From Tritonibacter mobilis (GTDB lineage: Bacteria; Pseudomonadota; Alphaproteobacteria; Rhodobacterales; Rhodobacteraceae), in the NCBI RefSeq assembly GCF_001681715.1, contig NZ_LNWY01000026.1, forward strand, positions 1-57,836: 57,836 bases of DNA. Reading direction: 5' to 3'. The translations under genes and the position numbers were made by a program. This document shows, one piece after another, positions 26,401 to 34,512 of this stretch. The notes beneath the pieces are model-generated. The model worked only from the letters and a program-made list of their open reading frames with translations, made no database searches and was not told the origin of the DNA. The first letter of the stretch is position 1. Each line of letters begins with the position of its first letter.

Positions 26401-27441
26401 GCAATCTCGCAGATACGCGACTACTTTGTCACCGGCATTTACGTGGAAGCCGAGAAAATCAACCTGCTTGCGGCCTTTGCGATGCAAGAAGCCAACTCTG
26501 CTGCGCAGGGTGATCCCGCATTGCGCAGTCACCTCATGCAAGCAGAGCTAAAATACTCGCCCGCAAGTCTGCTTGCACAATGCAAGGGCAGCGAAGACGA
26601 CGCACAGGCCCGCGCATTGGAGTTGATGGGCCATCGGGCGATGTTTGACTATGAGCTGTCAACGCCGCGCTATCATGAGGCACCGGGGCTATTGTTCACC
26701 CTGCTTGACCCCTCTCACGAGGCTTTGGAGCCTTCGCAGTTGCCTCAAGGCGTGCCTCAAGACCTGAAGCACACCCTTGAAATGGCAATTGCATTTCAGG
26801 ATCTGAAAGAGCGCGCCAAACACGAGGCGCTGCGGGTTCTGAACGAGATGCGCCGGGCCTTGCGCGCCTTTGCAGATCAAAATGGACTAGGGCAGTTGGT
26901 GTTCCACCTTACAATGGAAGAACTTCTCACCGGCGACTGGGCGCAGCCTGAACGCCTGCGTGAACGCGCTAAAGAACGGCAGCGTCACGATGAGCTATGC
27001 CGCGAGCACGCTCCCACCAATGTGCAGCTCAGTTTGCTGGATTGCGAACATCTGTCGTCGGGCGCTGTGAAAACGCTCGAAGATGGTGCTTTGGGTGGGA
27101 TCTGTGTTGCCGGTTCTGGCAACGCAACGGGTCGTGTGTTCCGGGTGGCGGATGAGACCGCCTATGGCCCCGACGCCTTTGAAGGGTTCGAACCCGGCGA
27201 CATCATCGTATGCCACATGGTCAATCCCGCATGGCTTCCGCAAGTCCAGCAAGCCGGAGCGGTGGTCAGCATCGTCGGCGGTTGGCTTAGCCATATGGCG
27301 ATTGTTGCCCGCGAAAAGCACATCCTGATGCTCGTAGGCGCCCAAGGCCTTGATGCGCTGGCGCAAGGTGACATCATCACCGTGACGGATAGCGGCGAGA
27401 TTGAGCCGCAAAACAACGAGTCTCAGGCGCTACGCGCCTAA
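23434..27441 (+). CDS. Fusion of two rhodanese domains, a YidC/Oxa1-like core and a PEP-synthase-like enzyme
   Basis: A 1335-residue membrane protein (numbering from the GTG at 23434, AAGGA six bases upstream; an in-frame ATG at 23380 is the alternative). A signal-like helix (16-36) and two more helices (about 52-72 and 88-104) come first. Two rhodanese domains follow at about 152-245 (Cys209 in CHNGNRSS) and 270-365 (Cys332 in CYDRRSC), both with the active cysteine. Residues 405-585 resemble the YidC/Oxa1 core: five helices, the groove arginine in SRIMVLPIALKSE, and the charged loop ending GFYAKHGLTPMRNM. Next come a PEP-synthase ATP-grasp domain at 605-835 (NPCAVRSSASNEDGAEQSFA, LQSRDIT), a middle region beginning DEMSEVLPRPTPLS, and the swivelling phosphohistidine domain with His1287 (GGWLSHMAIVARE). 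The whole order is conserved in frame without stops. Substrate and partners are unknown. Confidence 0.87.
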   Translation: MITPNLPPCIARTVKICFCLFIIAAFLSATPSAAYAIPSPELVLGSVSSLSQILAVVVATISGFGAIIASRLGLKTRSGGGKYPTKTISALILVAVALAFANHWQWQRNKSQEQQRLQATLTRPAQFDGTKIKDAELKETSYTAQETHAQGITTEDAAALLSEGDVKFFDIRESAENAMGTLPGAEHIRFPDFRETPPVAPGDKVVLFCHNGNRSSETCTELAKLGIDCRFIAGGIEKWIVEGRSFSDSRVQSLSDLRAIPEYQNKSRLMSTADFKTYMESGAAQIVDTRYPKDFEAGHLPGAVNIPLRALTTKELQSRIAKLRKVPTVAACYDRRSCFMGQVLGLELTQAGIPFEGRYTVPWEYFIPPAPKPHVVTWMAEQESGLWDKAVQGISAALIWGHNKSHLLLSLLVMALISRIMVLPIALKSERDQIKLRDHKTELNELKSTLAHDPMRKARAIRGFYAKHGLTPMRNMAALLFLPLMMLGLQAAERASSGIVEGFLWIADLGAPDPLWIAPALTCALAGLYLVLAIAKSRRSAVLWLGLGVPALFVLTMGLSAAGNLYLCMSLIGLLAQYLFVSGTFRRIGHKLRMLSRLPDGAYKLGDTDKLALAGNKALRLSHMAQAGFPVPNAVVLTDGFLTRYRAANARQRAHMASKIWQYIGPNPCAVRSSASNEDGAEQSFAGVFDSALDVKEHNIAEAIETVLASFSSDRADSYQIASAGQANILVQEMVDASFAGVLFTQDPQAPGMMLLEWVEGCGEDLVSGRKTPGTARFGRVSGSQAPDTETPPFDPTHLLQMGQAIETLFDQAQDIEWAWADGQFYILQSRDITTVAVGSESEQAAAEEWRRLFASRSTSDDPEGIILEQDEMSEVLPRPTPLSFSLMTDLWAPGGSLDLASRALGLPYTLPEGPDAHLVRLFGKTYVNTSMKKKLAMDLRGNRANRLRKQLQPTLEAFERDVLPKLQDRVEDWQAMRFEALPQRKLLEAISQIRDYFVTGIYVEAEKINLLAAFAMQEANSAAQGDPALRSHLMQAELKYSPASLLAQCKGSEDDAQARALELMGHRAMFDYELSTPRYHEAPGLLFTLLDPSHEALEPSQLPQGVPQDLKHTLEMAIAFQDLKERAKHEALRVLNEMRRALRAFADQNGLGQLVFHLTMEELLTGDWAQPERLRERAKERQRHDELCREHAPTNVQLSLLDCEHLSSGAVKTLEDGALGGICVAGSGNATGRVFRVADETAYGPDAFEGFEPGDIIVCHMVNPAWLPQVQQAGAVVSIVGGWLSHMAIVAREKHILMLVGAQGLDALAQGDIITVTDSGEIEPQNNESQALRA

Positions 27442-27453
27442 GACTCCCTCGCG

Positions 27454-27498
27454 CAGATCATATGTTTTGAGTACTCACACTTCAGAACATATGATCTG
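27454..27498. promoter_or_regulatory. Perfect 13-bp inverted repeat in front of the RpiR regulator gene
   Basis: CAGATCATATGTT and AACATATGATCTG are exact inverted repeats separated by 19 bases, starting 12 bases after the fusion-gene stop and ending 8 bases before the regulator ATG. The low GC content and lack of a T-run argue for an operator, probably autoregulatory, more than for a terminator. Confidence 0.5.
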
Positions 27499-27506
27499 AT
27501 GAGGCC

Positions 27507-28430
27507 ATGACGACACCGTTTGATCCACAGCAGGCAAACCGCCTGCTCAGTACAATAAAATCCCGTATTGAAACGCTGCCGCCGAAGCTGAAAACGGCGG
27601 CGAAATATGTAATCGACTCCCCCGGCGACTTCGGCCTCGACCCGATCCGGGTCAGCGCCGACAAAGCAGGCGTCAGCCCCAATACGCTAACCAGACTCGC
27701 CGAAGTCTTTGACTATCCCGGCTTTGAGAGTTTTCGCGCGCCCTTTCGGGCCGCGCTGGTCACAGATCGAGAAGCGGACCTTGGCATGGACTGGCTCGAT
27801 CAGCTTGCCACCGGTGATCGCACATCTGCGCTACAAGCCCGCGCGGCGCGCAATGCACTCAATATCACCGCGCGCTCGCTTCGGCTGATGACACCAGAGC
27901 GAACTGCGGCACTCATTGCTGCGATGACCTCTGCACGACATTGCTTCATCACCGCGAGCAGGTCGACACATGCGCTGGCGTATTATTTCCATTACGTTGG
28001 TCGCATGGCGCTGCCAACGTTGGAGTTGGTGCCGCGTCATATGGGGGATGCGGCGGATGATCTGCTTGATATCGGCCCGGAGGATTGCCTGTTCGCAATG
28101 ACCTTTGCCCCCTACTCTACCAGCACGATCCGCGCGATCCGCATGGCGCATGAGGCGGGCGCGACAGTTATCTTGCTCTCGGACAGCGACACGATTGCAC
28201 CGGGCGTTCAGGCGGATCACCAACTCACATTTTCCGCGCAGTCTCCCCATCATTTCGGATGCCTATCGGGCGCGATGGTGATCCTGGAGAGCCTCTTGTC
28301 CCATCTGATCGACGCGGGCGGCAAAGCTGCGCAAACCCGGATTGCACGCTATGAATCTCTCCGCCAAGACAATGGCGTCTATTGGAGCGGCAAGCGCCTG
28401 CCGCGCGCTCCGACCAGACCGCCAGAGTAA
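27507..28430 (+). CDS. RpiR/MurR-family transcriptional regulator
   Basis: The 307-residue protein has the N-terminal helix-turn-helix of the RpiR family (residues 20-85, including VSADKAGVSPNTLTRLAEVF) and a SIS sugar-phosphate-binding domain at about 130-265 (RHCFITASRSTHALAYYFHY, then LFAMTFAPYSTSTIRAIRMA). Members usually respond to sugar phosphates, but some in Rhodobacterales accompany amino-acid genes. It lies 65 bases downstream of the fusion gene on the same strand and convergent to the amino-acid symporter gene. The target is not evident. A GAGG element precedes the ATG. Autoregulation is suggested by the inverted repeat just upstream. Confidence 0.85.
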   Translation: MTTPFDPQQANRLLSTIKSRIETLPPKLKTAAKYVIDSPGDFGLDPIRVSADKAGVSPNTLTRLAEVFDYPGFESFRAPFRAALVTDREADLGMDWLDQLATGDRTSALQARAARNALNITARSLRLMTPERTAALIAAMTSARHCFITASRSTHALAYYFHYVGRMALPTLELVPRHMGDAADDLLDIGPEDCLFAMTFAPYSTSTIRAIRMAHEAGATVILLSDSDTIAPGVQADHQLTFSAQSPHHFGCLSGAMVILESLLSHLIDAGGKAAQTRIARYESLRQDNGVYWSGKRLPRAPTRPPE

Positions 28431-28432
28431 AA

Positions 28433-28456
28433 CAGGCCGCCCTTTGGGGCGACCTG
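28433..28456. terminator. Terminator between the RpiR gene and the AGCS symporter gene
   Basis: CAGGCCGCCC and GGGCGACCTG pair over ten positions with one mismatch around the loop TTTG, in the 46-base gap between convergent genes. It is placed to serve both; only a short TTTATCT follows on the plus strand. Confidence 0.5.
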
Positions 28457-28476
28457 CAGGTTTATCTGTTCTGTGC

Positions 28477-29898
28477 TTAGTCGCGGTTCGGCCACGCCCT
28501 AGGGTCAAGATCAAGATCCGGGAAATCCTCCAGACGCAGCACCGGTCGCGCAACACCTGCTTTGAGCTGCTTGCGGAAGTCCTGCAGCACACGCAGCGCG
28601 ATGGGGAACAACATCATCAGCACGAGCAGGTTCACCAACGCCAAGACCCCCATGAGCGGGTCTGAGAAGAAGAAGACAGAGGTGGCATTCGGTGCAACTG
28701 CGCCCACGAAGACGATCCCGACAACAACGATTTTCAGCACAATCGTTGCCACAGGCGTTTTGGTCAGAACGGTGATCGCATTTTCGCCGAGATAATAGTT
28801 GTAGATCACCGACGAGAACGCAAACAGCAGGATCGCAAAAGTCATGAAGTACTGCGTCCATTCGCCAAGATGCGAAACCATTGCAGTCTGCGTCAGCGCA
28901 ATACCGTCAATGTCAGTTGCCCCGGGCACATAAACATCGCTCAACAAAATCACAAAGGCCGTACAGCTGCAGATGATGATGGTATCGATAAAGACTGAGA
29001 ATGCCTGTGTGATGCCTTGGCTGATCGGATGATTGACCTCTGCTGTCGCTGCAACGTTCGGCGCAGATCCCAAACCCGCCTCATTTGAGAACAGACCGCG
29101 GCGCAGGCCCTGCGCAAGTGCTGCGCCCATGCCACCGCTTACCGCTTCTTCAAATCCAAAAGCGTTGGCGACAATGCTGCTGAGCACCGACGGGATTTCG
29201 CCGAGATTGGTCAGGATCACCACCAGCGCCATCAGCAAATAACCCACCGCCATCACAGGCACCACGACTTCAGATGCTTTGGCGATGCGGCGAATGCCGC
29301 CGAAAACGATAAAACCGGTCATAACCGCAAGAAAAATCGCCGACCACATACGATCGATCCCAAGCGAGGCCTCTGCTGCGCCAGCCACTGTGTTGCCCTG
29401 AAATGCATTGAACCCAAGCGCAAAGGCCGCAATCAGGCAGATCGCGTAGATCACAGCCAACCAGCGGTAGTTTTCACCCAAACCGTGTAGGATCGCCCGT
29501 GCAGGGCCACCACGATATTGGCCCGTCAACGGGTCCGCTCGTTTAAAGAGCTGCGCAAGCGAGCATTCGACCAGACTGGTGGCCATGCCAACCAGTGCAA
29601 TGGCCCACATCCAGAACACGGCACCGGGCCCGCCCAGCGTAATCGCCACAGCAACACCTGCGATGTTGCCACCACCTACACGACCACCGACCGACACCAA
29701 CAGTGCCTCACGTGCTGAAATCTTGCCGGATTCGGTACGGCCCCGGGTCAAAACACGGAACATGCGCCCGAAGAATTCGAACTGAACAAAACCGGTTGCG
29801 ACAGTGATGAAGGTGCCGAATATGACCAATATCGGAACCAGCGACCATCCCCATGTCAGGTCTCCGATCACTCCGAAGAACTGTTCGAGCGCTTGCAT
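28477..29898 (-). CDS. Alanine/glycine:cation symporter family transporter (AGCS)
   Basis: A 473-residue membrane protein with about eleven helices. It carries AGCS family features: the early stretch GTFITVATGFVQFEFFGRMF, the conserved GGRVGGGNIAGVAVAITLGG, FSNEAGLGSAPNVAATAEV in the middle, and a C-terminal region ending in a charged tail. It imports alanine, glycine or a related amino acid with Na+ or H+. A GGAG site lies seven bases before the ATG. It is the last gene of a minus-strand series after the asparaginase gene (100-base gap). Confidence 0.92.
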   Translation of the reverse strand: MQALEQFFGVIGDLTWGWSLVPILVIFGTFITVATGFVQFEFFGRMFRVLTRGRTESGKISAREALLVSVGGRVGGGNIAGVAVAITLGGPGAVFWMWAIALVGMATSLVECSLAQLFKRADPLTGQYRGGPARAILHGLGENYRWLAVIYAICLIAAFALGFNAFQGNTVAGAAEASLGIDRMWSAIFLAVMTGFIVFGGIRRIAKASEVVVPVMAVGYLLMALVVILTNLGEIPSVLSSIVANAFGFEEAVSGGMGAALAQGLRRGLFSNEAGLGSAPNVAATAEVNHPISQGITQAFSVFIDTIIICSCTAFVILLSDVYVPGATDIDGIALTQTAMVSHLGEWTQYFMTFAILLFAFSSVIYNYYLGENAITVLTKTPVATIVLKIVVVGIVFVGAVAPNATSVFFFSDPLMGVLALVNLLVLMMLFPIALRVLQDFRKQLKAGVARPVLRLEDFPDLDLDPRAWPNRD

Positions 29899-29998
29899 AG
29901 CGTTTCTCCACTCACATTATGATACGCGGGCGGAATACGTGGCTCAATGCAGGGATGCAACGCCACAATTCGGCGATAGAAGGCCTAAAGTGCCCAAT

Positions 29999-30949
29999 TT
30001 ATAAGGCCCATTCACCACAAAGTCGGGTTTCGAGCAGTTTGCGCTGTACTGCGGGATCATCGCTTTGCGACAGGGCGTGCAGTAGCTTGGCATAGGCCGC
30101 CTCTACCGTCATATCTCGTCCGTCGATTGCACCGGCCTGAGCCAGCACTGCGCCCGCCGCGTAGGTTCCCAAGGAAATGCCACCTTCCGCGCATTGGCTA
30201 ACCGCAAGTACCGGAACACCTTTTTCGCGCGCCCGCAACATTGCTTTGCGCAGCCCCACCCCTTCAGGCACCGTTCCCGAACCGTAACACCGCAACACGA
30301 TCCCGGACGCATGTTCGACGGCCAAAGCAATGAGGTCCGCATTCATCGCGGGCGCGACGGCTGCAATCAGCGCGGTTGCATCACCATATTCACAGAAACT
30401 GAACCGCTCAGCCGGCTGAACGGGCGCCTTATCTGTCGGCGAGGCGTTAAAGGCATCAAACGCGACCGAATGGGATTTCCAAACACGCGCGCCATGCAGA
30501 AACTTCCCTGCGAATTGAACCCAAACTCCGGGCTCCGCCCTCTCTGCCGCAGAGAATGCATCTCGTAAGTTGCCGCTGCCGTCGCTGCCCGATTCCGTGA
30601 GCGGCAACATCGCCCCGGTCACGATGACGGGTTTTCGCACCCCCTTCAGGCCAAACGCCAGTGCCGCAGCGGTAAATGCCAGCGTATCGGTGCCATGTGT
30701 CACCACAAAGCCATCGCAGGCCTCATGATGGGCCGCGATTTTCCTCATGATCCAGTTCCAATCCGCAGGTGTGGCATTGGCACTGTCGATCAAAGGAGCG
30801 GCTGTCAAAACAATATAGTCAGACTGGATTTCACGACTGTCGTGCAGACGCTTTAGCTCGGCCTCAACCACGCCCTCTTTCGGTGCGAACCCATCAGGGG
30901 TAGCTGCCATTCCAATGGTGCCCCCGGTGTGGATGACGCAAATGGTCAT
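29999..30949 (-). CDS. Asparaginase family amidohydrolase
   Basis: A 316-residue asparaginase/glutaminase-type enzyme with both active-site threonine motifs: IHTGGTIGMAA near the N-terminus and FVVTHGTDTLAFTAAAL around residues 80-95, with the catalytic lysine region in VIVTGAMLPLTESGSDG. There is no signal peptide, so it is the cytoplasmic form. It hydrolyses asparagine or a similar amide to aspartate and ammonia. The ATG at 30949 has a perfect AGGAGG seven bases upstream; the upstream open extension is not used. It sits 19 bases after the broken nucleotide-sugar dehydrogenase and before the amino-acid symporter. Confidence 0.92.
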   Translation of the reverse strand: MTICVIHTGGTIGMAATPDGFAPKEGVVEAELKRLHDSREIQSDYIVLTAAPLIDSANATPADWNWIMRKIAAHHEACDGFVVTHGTDTLAFTAAALAFGLKGVRKPVIVTGAMLPLTESGSDGSGNLRDAFSAAERAEPGVWVQFAGKFLHGARVWKSHSVAFDAFNASPTDKAPVQPAERFSFCEYGDATALIAAVAPAMNADLIALAVEHASGIVLRCYGSGTVPEGVGLRKAMLRAREKGVPVLAVSQCAEGGISLGTYAAGAVLAQAGAIDGRDMTVEAAYAKLLHALSQSDDPAVQRKLLETRLCGEWAL

Positions 30950-30968
30950 TTGAACCTCCTGATTGCAA

Positions 30969-32253
30969 TCACAGGCGCAAATCCGCATCAGTCGCGGGCA
31001 GCACATACTTCAGATCATAAAGAAGCGCCCCCGCTTTCCCAAAAGAGCGCAGCACCTCAGCTCCCATTTCCCGGAACTCCTGATGTGCGACGGCCAGGAT
31101 CATCCCATCATAGGTTGCGGGTTGCGGTGTATCGATCAGTTCCAGCCCATATTCTTTACGCGCTTCTTCAGGGTTCGCGTGTGGATCATAGACGTCAACA
31201 GCAACGCCAAAATCGCGCAGCCCGTCGATTACATCGACAACGCGGGTGTTGCGCAAATCCGGGCAGTTCTCTTTGAATGTCAACCCCATCACCAAAACCC
31301 GCGAGTCCACAACCGGCACTCTGCGCTTCAGCATCGCCTTGATCATCTGTTGCGCAACATAGGCCCCCATTCCGTCATTGAGCCTGCGTCCAGAGAGTTA
31401 AAATCTCTGGATGATAGCCAACTTCCTGAGCTTTATACGTAAGGTAATACGGGTCCACACCGATACAGTGCCCGCCCACAAGGCCGGGACGAAAGTTAAG
31501 GAAGTTCCACTTGGTGCCTGCTGCATTCAGAACCGCCTCGGTGTCGATGTCCATCCGGTTGAAGATCTTCGCCAACTCATTGATCAAGGCAATATTGATA
31601 TCGCGCTGACTGTTCTCGATGACTTTGGCCGCTTCGGCGACGCGGATGCTCTCGGCGCGATATGTGCCAGCGGTAACAATGCTGGCATAAAGCGCATCAA
31701 CCTTGTCGGCCGTCTCTGCAGACGAACCAGAGGTTACTTTGATGATATCTGGCAGGCGTCTGGTTTTATCGCCGGGATTGATCCGCTCAGGACTATATCC
31801 AACCCCAAAATCCATATTGAGAGTGAGACCTGAAATTTCCTCAAGCAAGGGCACACAGTCTTCTTCGGTCGCGCCGGGATAGACTGTCGATTCATATATG
31901 ACGGTATCGCCAGCTTTCAGGACTTGCGCCACAGTGCGCGTCGCCGACAACAGCGGTCCCAGATCCGGACGACGGGTCGCATCAATCGGCGTTGGCACCG
32001 TGACAATATAGATCGACGCGTCAGAAATCTCTGAAATCTCAGCCGTCAGATCCAGATAATCTGCGGATCTAAGCGTCGCGCTGTCGATTTCGCGCGTTCG
32101 ATCCTTGCCGAGACGTAACTCTTCAATTCGACTTTGGTCGATATCAAAACCAACCACAGGGCGATTGCGCCCAAATTCAACGGCAAGCGGCAAGCCGACA
32201 TACCCGAGCCCAATGATACAAATCTGTTCGTCAGCCAGCTGGTGGTCTGCCAT
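30969..32253 (-). pseudogene. Nucleotide-sugar dehydrogenase (WbpA/TviB-like), frameshifted
   Basis: Two adjacent frames encode one UDP-GlcNAc/UDP-GalNAc 6-dehydrogenase. The first (32253 to 31375) holds the NAD motif [17 protein letters not shown], the central domain and the catalytic cysteine in [13 protein letters not shown], then runs into a stop after YHPEILTLW. The second (31370 to 30969) holds the C-terminal UDP-sugar domain (LVMGLTFKENCPDLRNTR). Removing one base near 31398-31402, in the run AGTTAAAATC on the plus strand, joins them into a 427-residue protein reading [17 protein letters not shown], as expected for the family. So this is a recent one-base insertion or a sequencing error. 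It would make a uronic acid sugar for surface polysaccharide. The ATG has AGGAGAG upstream. Confidence 0.88.
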
Positions 32254-32360
32254 CTTGGACTCTCCTGCAGTTCACGAGTCCACTTGACCCGAAGTGACAC
32301 TTCATAAAACGCGCCATGGAGAGGTTTCAACCGACACTCGCCAGTTTGTGTTGTAGCGCC

Positions 32361-33554
32361 CTACTCTGCCGCAACAGAAACGGATCGCGCAAATTCGGAA
32401 ATCCGGTCCACAGCCTGCGTCATAGCGACATCATCAACCGTCAGAGCAAGTCGCACCCAATGCGTTAAATGAGCACCAAAGGACGACCCGGGCATTACTG
32501 CAACCCCTGCTTTATCAAGGAGCGCCCAAGCAAAACTATCGCAATCCATGCCAAGTGGACTCACATCCACCAACGCAAACATGCCCGCCTCCGGGCGATG
32601 TACGCGCAGCGCGGTCTCAGCTTCCAATCGATCCGCAAGATACTTTGCGCGTCTGGCAAAACGATGTCGCATCCCAGCCGCCACGGGCGATCCCGCTCGG
32701 ATGGCGTGTTCGGTCATATCCGCAATGAAAGGCTGGTTGCCAAACAGCATTGTTTCAGACACCGGCAGCAGCGCATCCATAAACGCCCGAGGACCAATGG
32801 CCCAACCACTGCGCAATCCCGGCGCTGCGTGGGACTTGGAAATCGAGGAAACGGCAATTACACGATCAGCAATATTGGGCAGTGCCAGCGGTGATGTGAA
32901 ACTGTTGCCATCAAAAACAAGATCCTCATAGACCTCGTCGGAGATCAGCCAAAGATCATGCTTCAGCGCGATCTCGGCAATCGCCTCCAGTTCCGCAGGC
33001 CGTAAAATCGCACCGGTCGGATTATGCGGCGTATTGAGCAAGATCGCACGGGTTCGGCTGGTGACCCGTGCCTCAATATCCACCGCCTGCATCCGAAAGC
33101 CGTGTTCCGGCTTGAGCGGTACAGACACCATTTCTGCACCTGTTGCACGGATAACGCCCTCATACGTGGCATAGAGCGGATCTCCGACCAACACCTCATC
33201 GCCTACTTCTGCGACGCCTTGCATCACGGCATAAAGTGCCGTTTGCGTGCCCGGGAAGCACAAGACATTGTCGCGATCAAACCGCCGCCCGCGACGGGTG
33301 TAATAAATCTCCGCTAGCGCCTCTCTCAGACCGTTTTCACCGCGCCCATTCGAATACTGGGTCCGCCCGGCCTCAAGCCCATCAATGGCTGATCGTTTCA
33401 ATGCGTCTGGCAATGACACGTCGGGTTCACCAATTGTCATCTCAACAATCTGCTCACCCCGGTCCAGACGCTCTCTTGCGGCTGTGTGCAAATCCCACTT
33501 GGCCCCACCAAGATCCGCGAGACGACGAGTGATTGATGTGGTCTTCATAGCCAT
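32361..33554 (-). CDS. Pyridoxal-phosphate aminotransferase, class I/II
   Basis: The 397-residue fold-type I aminotransferase has the PLP lysine in SISKSHAAPGLRSGW, the phosphate and ring contacts NTPHNPTGA and SDEVYEDLVF, and the C-terminal substrate arginine in HWVRLAL. It probably transfers amino groups between an amino acid and an oxo acid; the exact substrate (aspartate, arginine or aromatic type) cannot be read. The ATG at 33554 has GGAG five bases upstream. It lies upstream of the nucleotide-sugar dehydrogenase and downstream of the phn terminator, with its own candidate promoter. Confidence 0.9.
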   Translation of the reverse strand: MAMKTTSITRRLADLGGAKWDLHTAARERLDRGEQIVEMTIGEPDVSLPDALKRSAIDGLEAGRTQYSNGRGENGLREALAEIYYTRRGRRFDRDNVLCFPGTQTALYAVMQGVAEVGDEVLVGDPLYATYEGVIRATGAEMVSVPLKPEHGFRMQAVDIEARVTSRTRAILLNTPHNPTGAILRPAELEAIAEIALKHDLWLISDEVYEDLVFDGNSFTSPLALPNIADRVIAVSSISKSHAAPGLRSGWAIGPRAFMDALLPVSETMLFGNQPFIADMTEHAIRAGSPVAAGMRHRFARRAKYLADRLEAETALRVHRPEAGMFALVDVSPLGMDCDSFAWALLDKAGVAVMPGSSFGAHLTHWVRLALTVDDVAMTQAVDRISEFARSVSVAAE

Positions 33555-33588
33555 TGTCTCCGCGCGCGCTGCATTTCACCAGATCACT

Positions 33589-33619
33589 ATTATACAAATG
33601 TGCGACAAGTCAAAGACAA
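33589..33619 (-). promoter_or_regulatory. Candidate promoter of the aminotransferase gene
   Basis: On the minus strand a perfect -10 box TATAAT (33594-33589) lies 35 bases before the ATG. A TTGTCT at 33619-33614 is 19 bases upstream of it, a longer than ideal spacing. The -10 box is convincing, the -35 less so. Confidence 0.4.
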
Positions 33620-33644
33620 TCCTGCAAAGTCCGAGATGGCACAT

Positions 33645-33673
33645 AAAAAAGGCCCCGGTAGAACCGGGGCCTT
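33645..33673 (-). terminator. Intrinsic terminator of the phn operon
   Basis: AAGGCCCCGGT and ACCGGGGCCTT form a perfect 11-bp stem with a 3-nt loop. On the minus strand it is followed by TTTTTT, a textbook rho-independent terminator 27 bases after the last phn gene. Confidence 0.85.
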
Positions 33674-33699
33674 GATAGGGGAAGAATAATCCCCTCAGA

Positions 33700-34512
33700 T
33701 CAGAGGATCTTTTTCCGCAGGTAAGAAGACACCACCTCACCAAACACCACCAGTGCAAGAATGGTAAGCAACACCATCGATACTTCTGGCCAGTTAAAGG
33801 TGTCGATCGCGCCCTGCAGGATCATTCCGATACCGCCAGCCCCGACAAGACCCAGCACCGTGGATTCTCGCAGGTTGATATCCCAGCGCAGGATGGCCAC
33901 TGCAAAAAACGCCGGCATCACTTGCGGGACAATACCGTAGAGAACAACTTTGAAACGTGACGCGCCACAGGCTTCCAGTGCCTCTACCGGCTTGCGGTCG
34001 ATTTCCTCAATCGCCTCACCAAGGAGTTTGCCCAAGAAGCCAATGGAGCGGAACATGATCGCTACGATGCCCGCCACGATACCGGGGCCAAAGATTGCCA
34101 CAAACAGCAGCGCCCAGATAATGGTGTTCACCGACCGCGAGGACACGAGGATAAACCGACCGACCCAGAGCGCGAACTTGTTCGGGGTGGTGTTCTGCGC
34201 CGCGATATAGGCCACCGGCAGCGAGACGACGACAGCGATCATCGTGGCCAGCGTGGCAATGTTGACCGTCTGCCAGATCGCTTCAAGGATCGAGGGCAGA
34301 TTGCTGGGATCGGGTGGCATCATCCGGCCAAACAGGTCGCCCATCTGCGAGGGGGCATCCCAGACCCATTCCCAGATCACATCGATACTGCTCAGGGCCC
34401 ATGCGACGACCAGCAAGGTCAGCGCAAAACCACCATAGCGCATCACCCTTTGACGCAGAGTGAAACGAGACCAGTGGTCGAGGGTTTGGTTCAAAGACTG
34501 ACTGGTCATCAT
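33700..34512 (-). CDS. phnE: Phosphonate-type ABC transporter permease (PhnE, second copy)
   Basis: A 270-residue inner-membrane permease with about six helices and the conserved loop EAIEEIDRKPVEALEACGAS, the EAA-type coupling motif that contacts the ATPase. It pairs with the upstream PhnE-type protein as the membrane part of the transporter. Its ATG overlaps the stop of that gene, so they are coupled. Two adjacent ATG codons (34512, 34509) are possible. It is the last gene before the operon terminator. Confidence 0.92.
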   Translation of the reverse strand: MMTSQSLNQTLDHWSRFTLRQRVMRYGGFALTLLVVAWALSSIDVIWEWVWDAPSQMGDLFGRMMPPDPSNLPSILEAIWQTVNIATLATMIAVVVSLPVAYIAAQNTTPNKFALWVGRFILVSSRSVNTIIWALLFVAIFGPGIVAGIVAIMFRSIGFLGKLLGEAIEEIDRKPVEALEACGASRFKVVLYGIVPQVMPAFFAVAILRWDINLRESTVLGLVGAGGIGMILQGAIDTFNWPEVSMVLLTILALVVFGEVVSSYLRKKIL

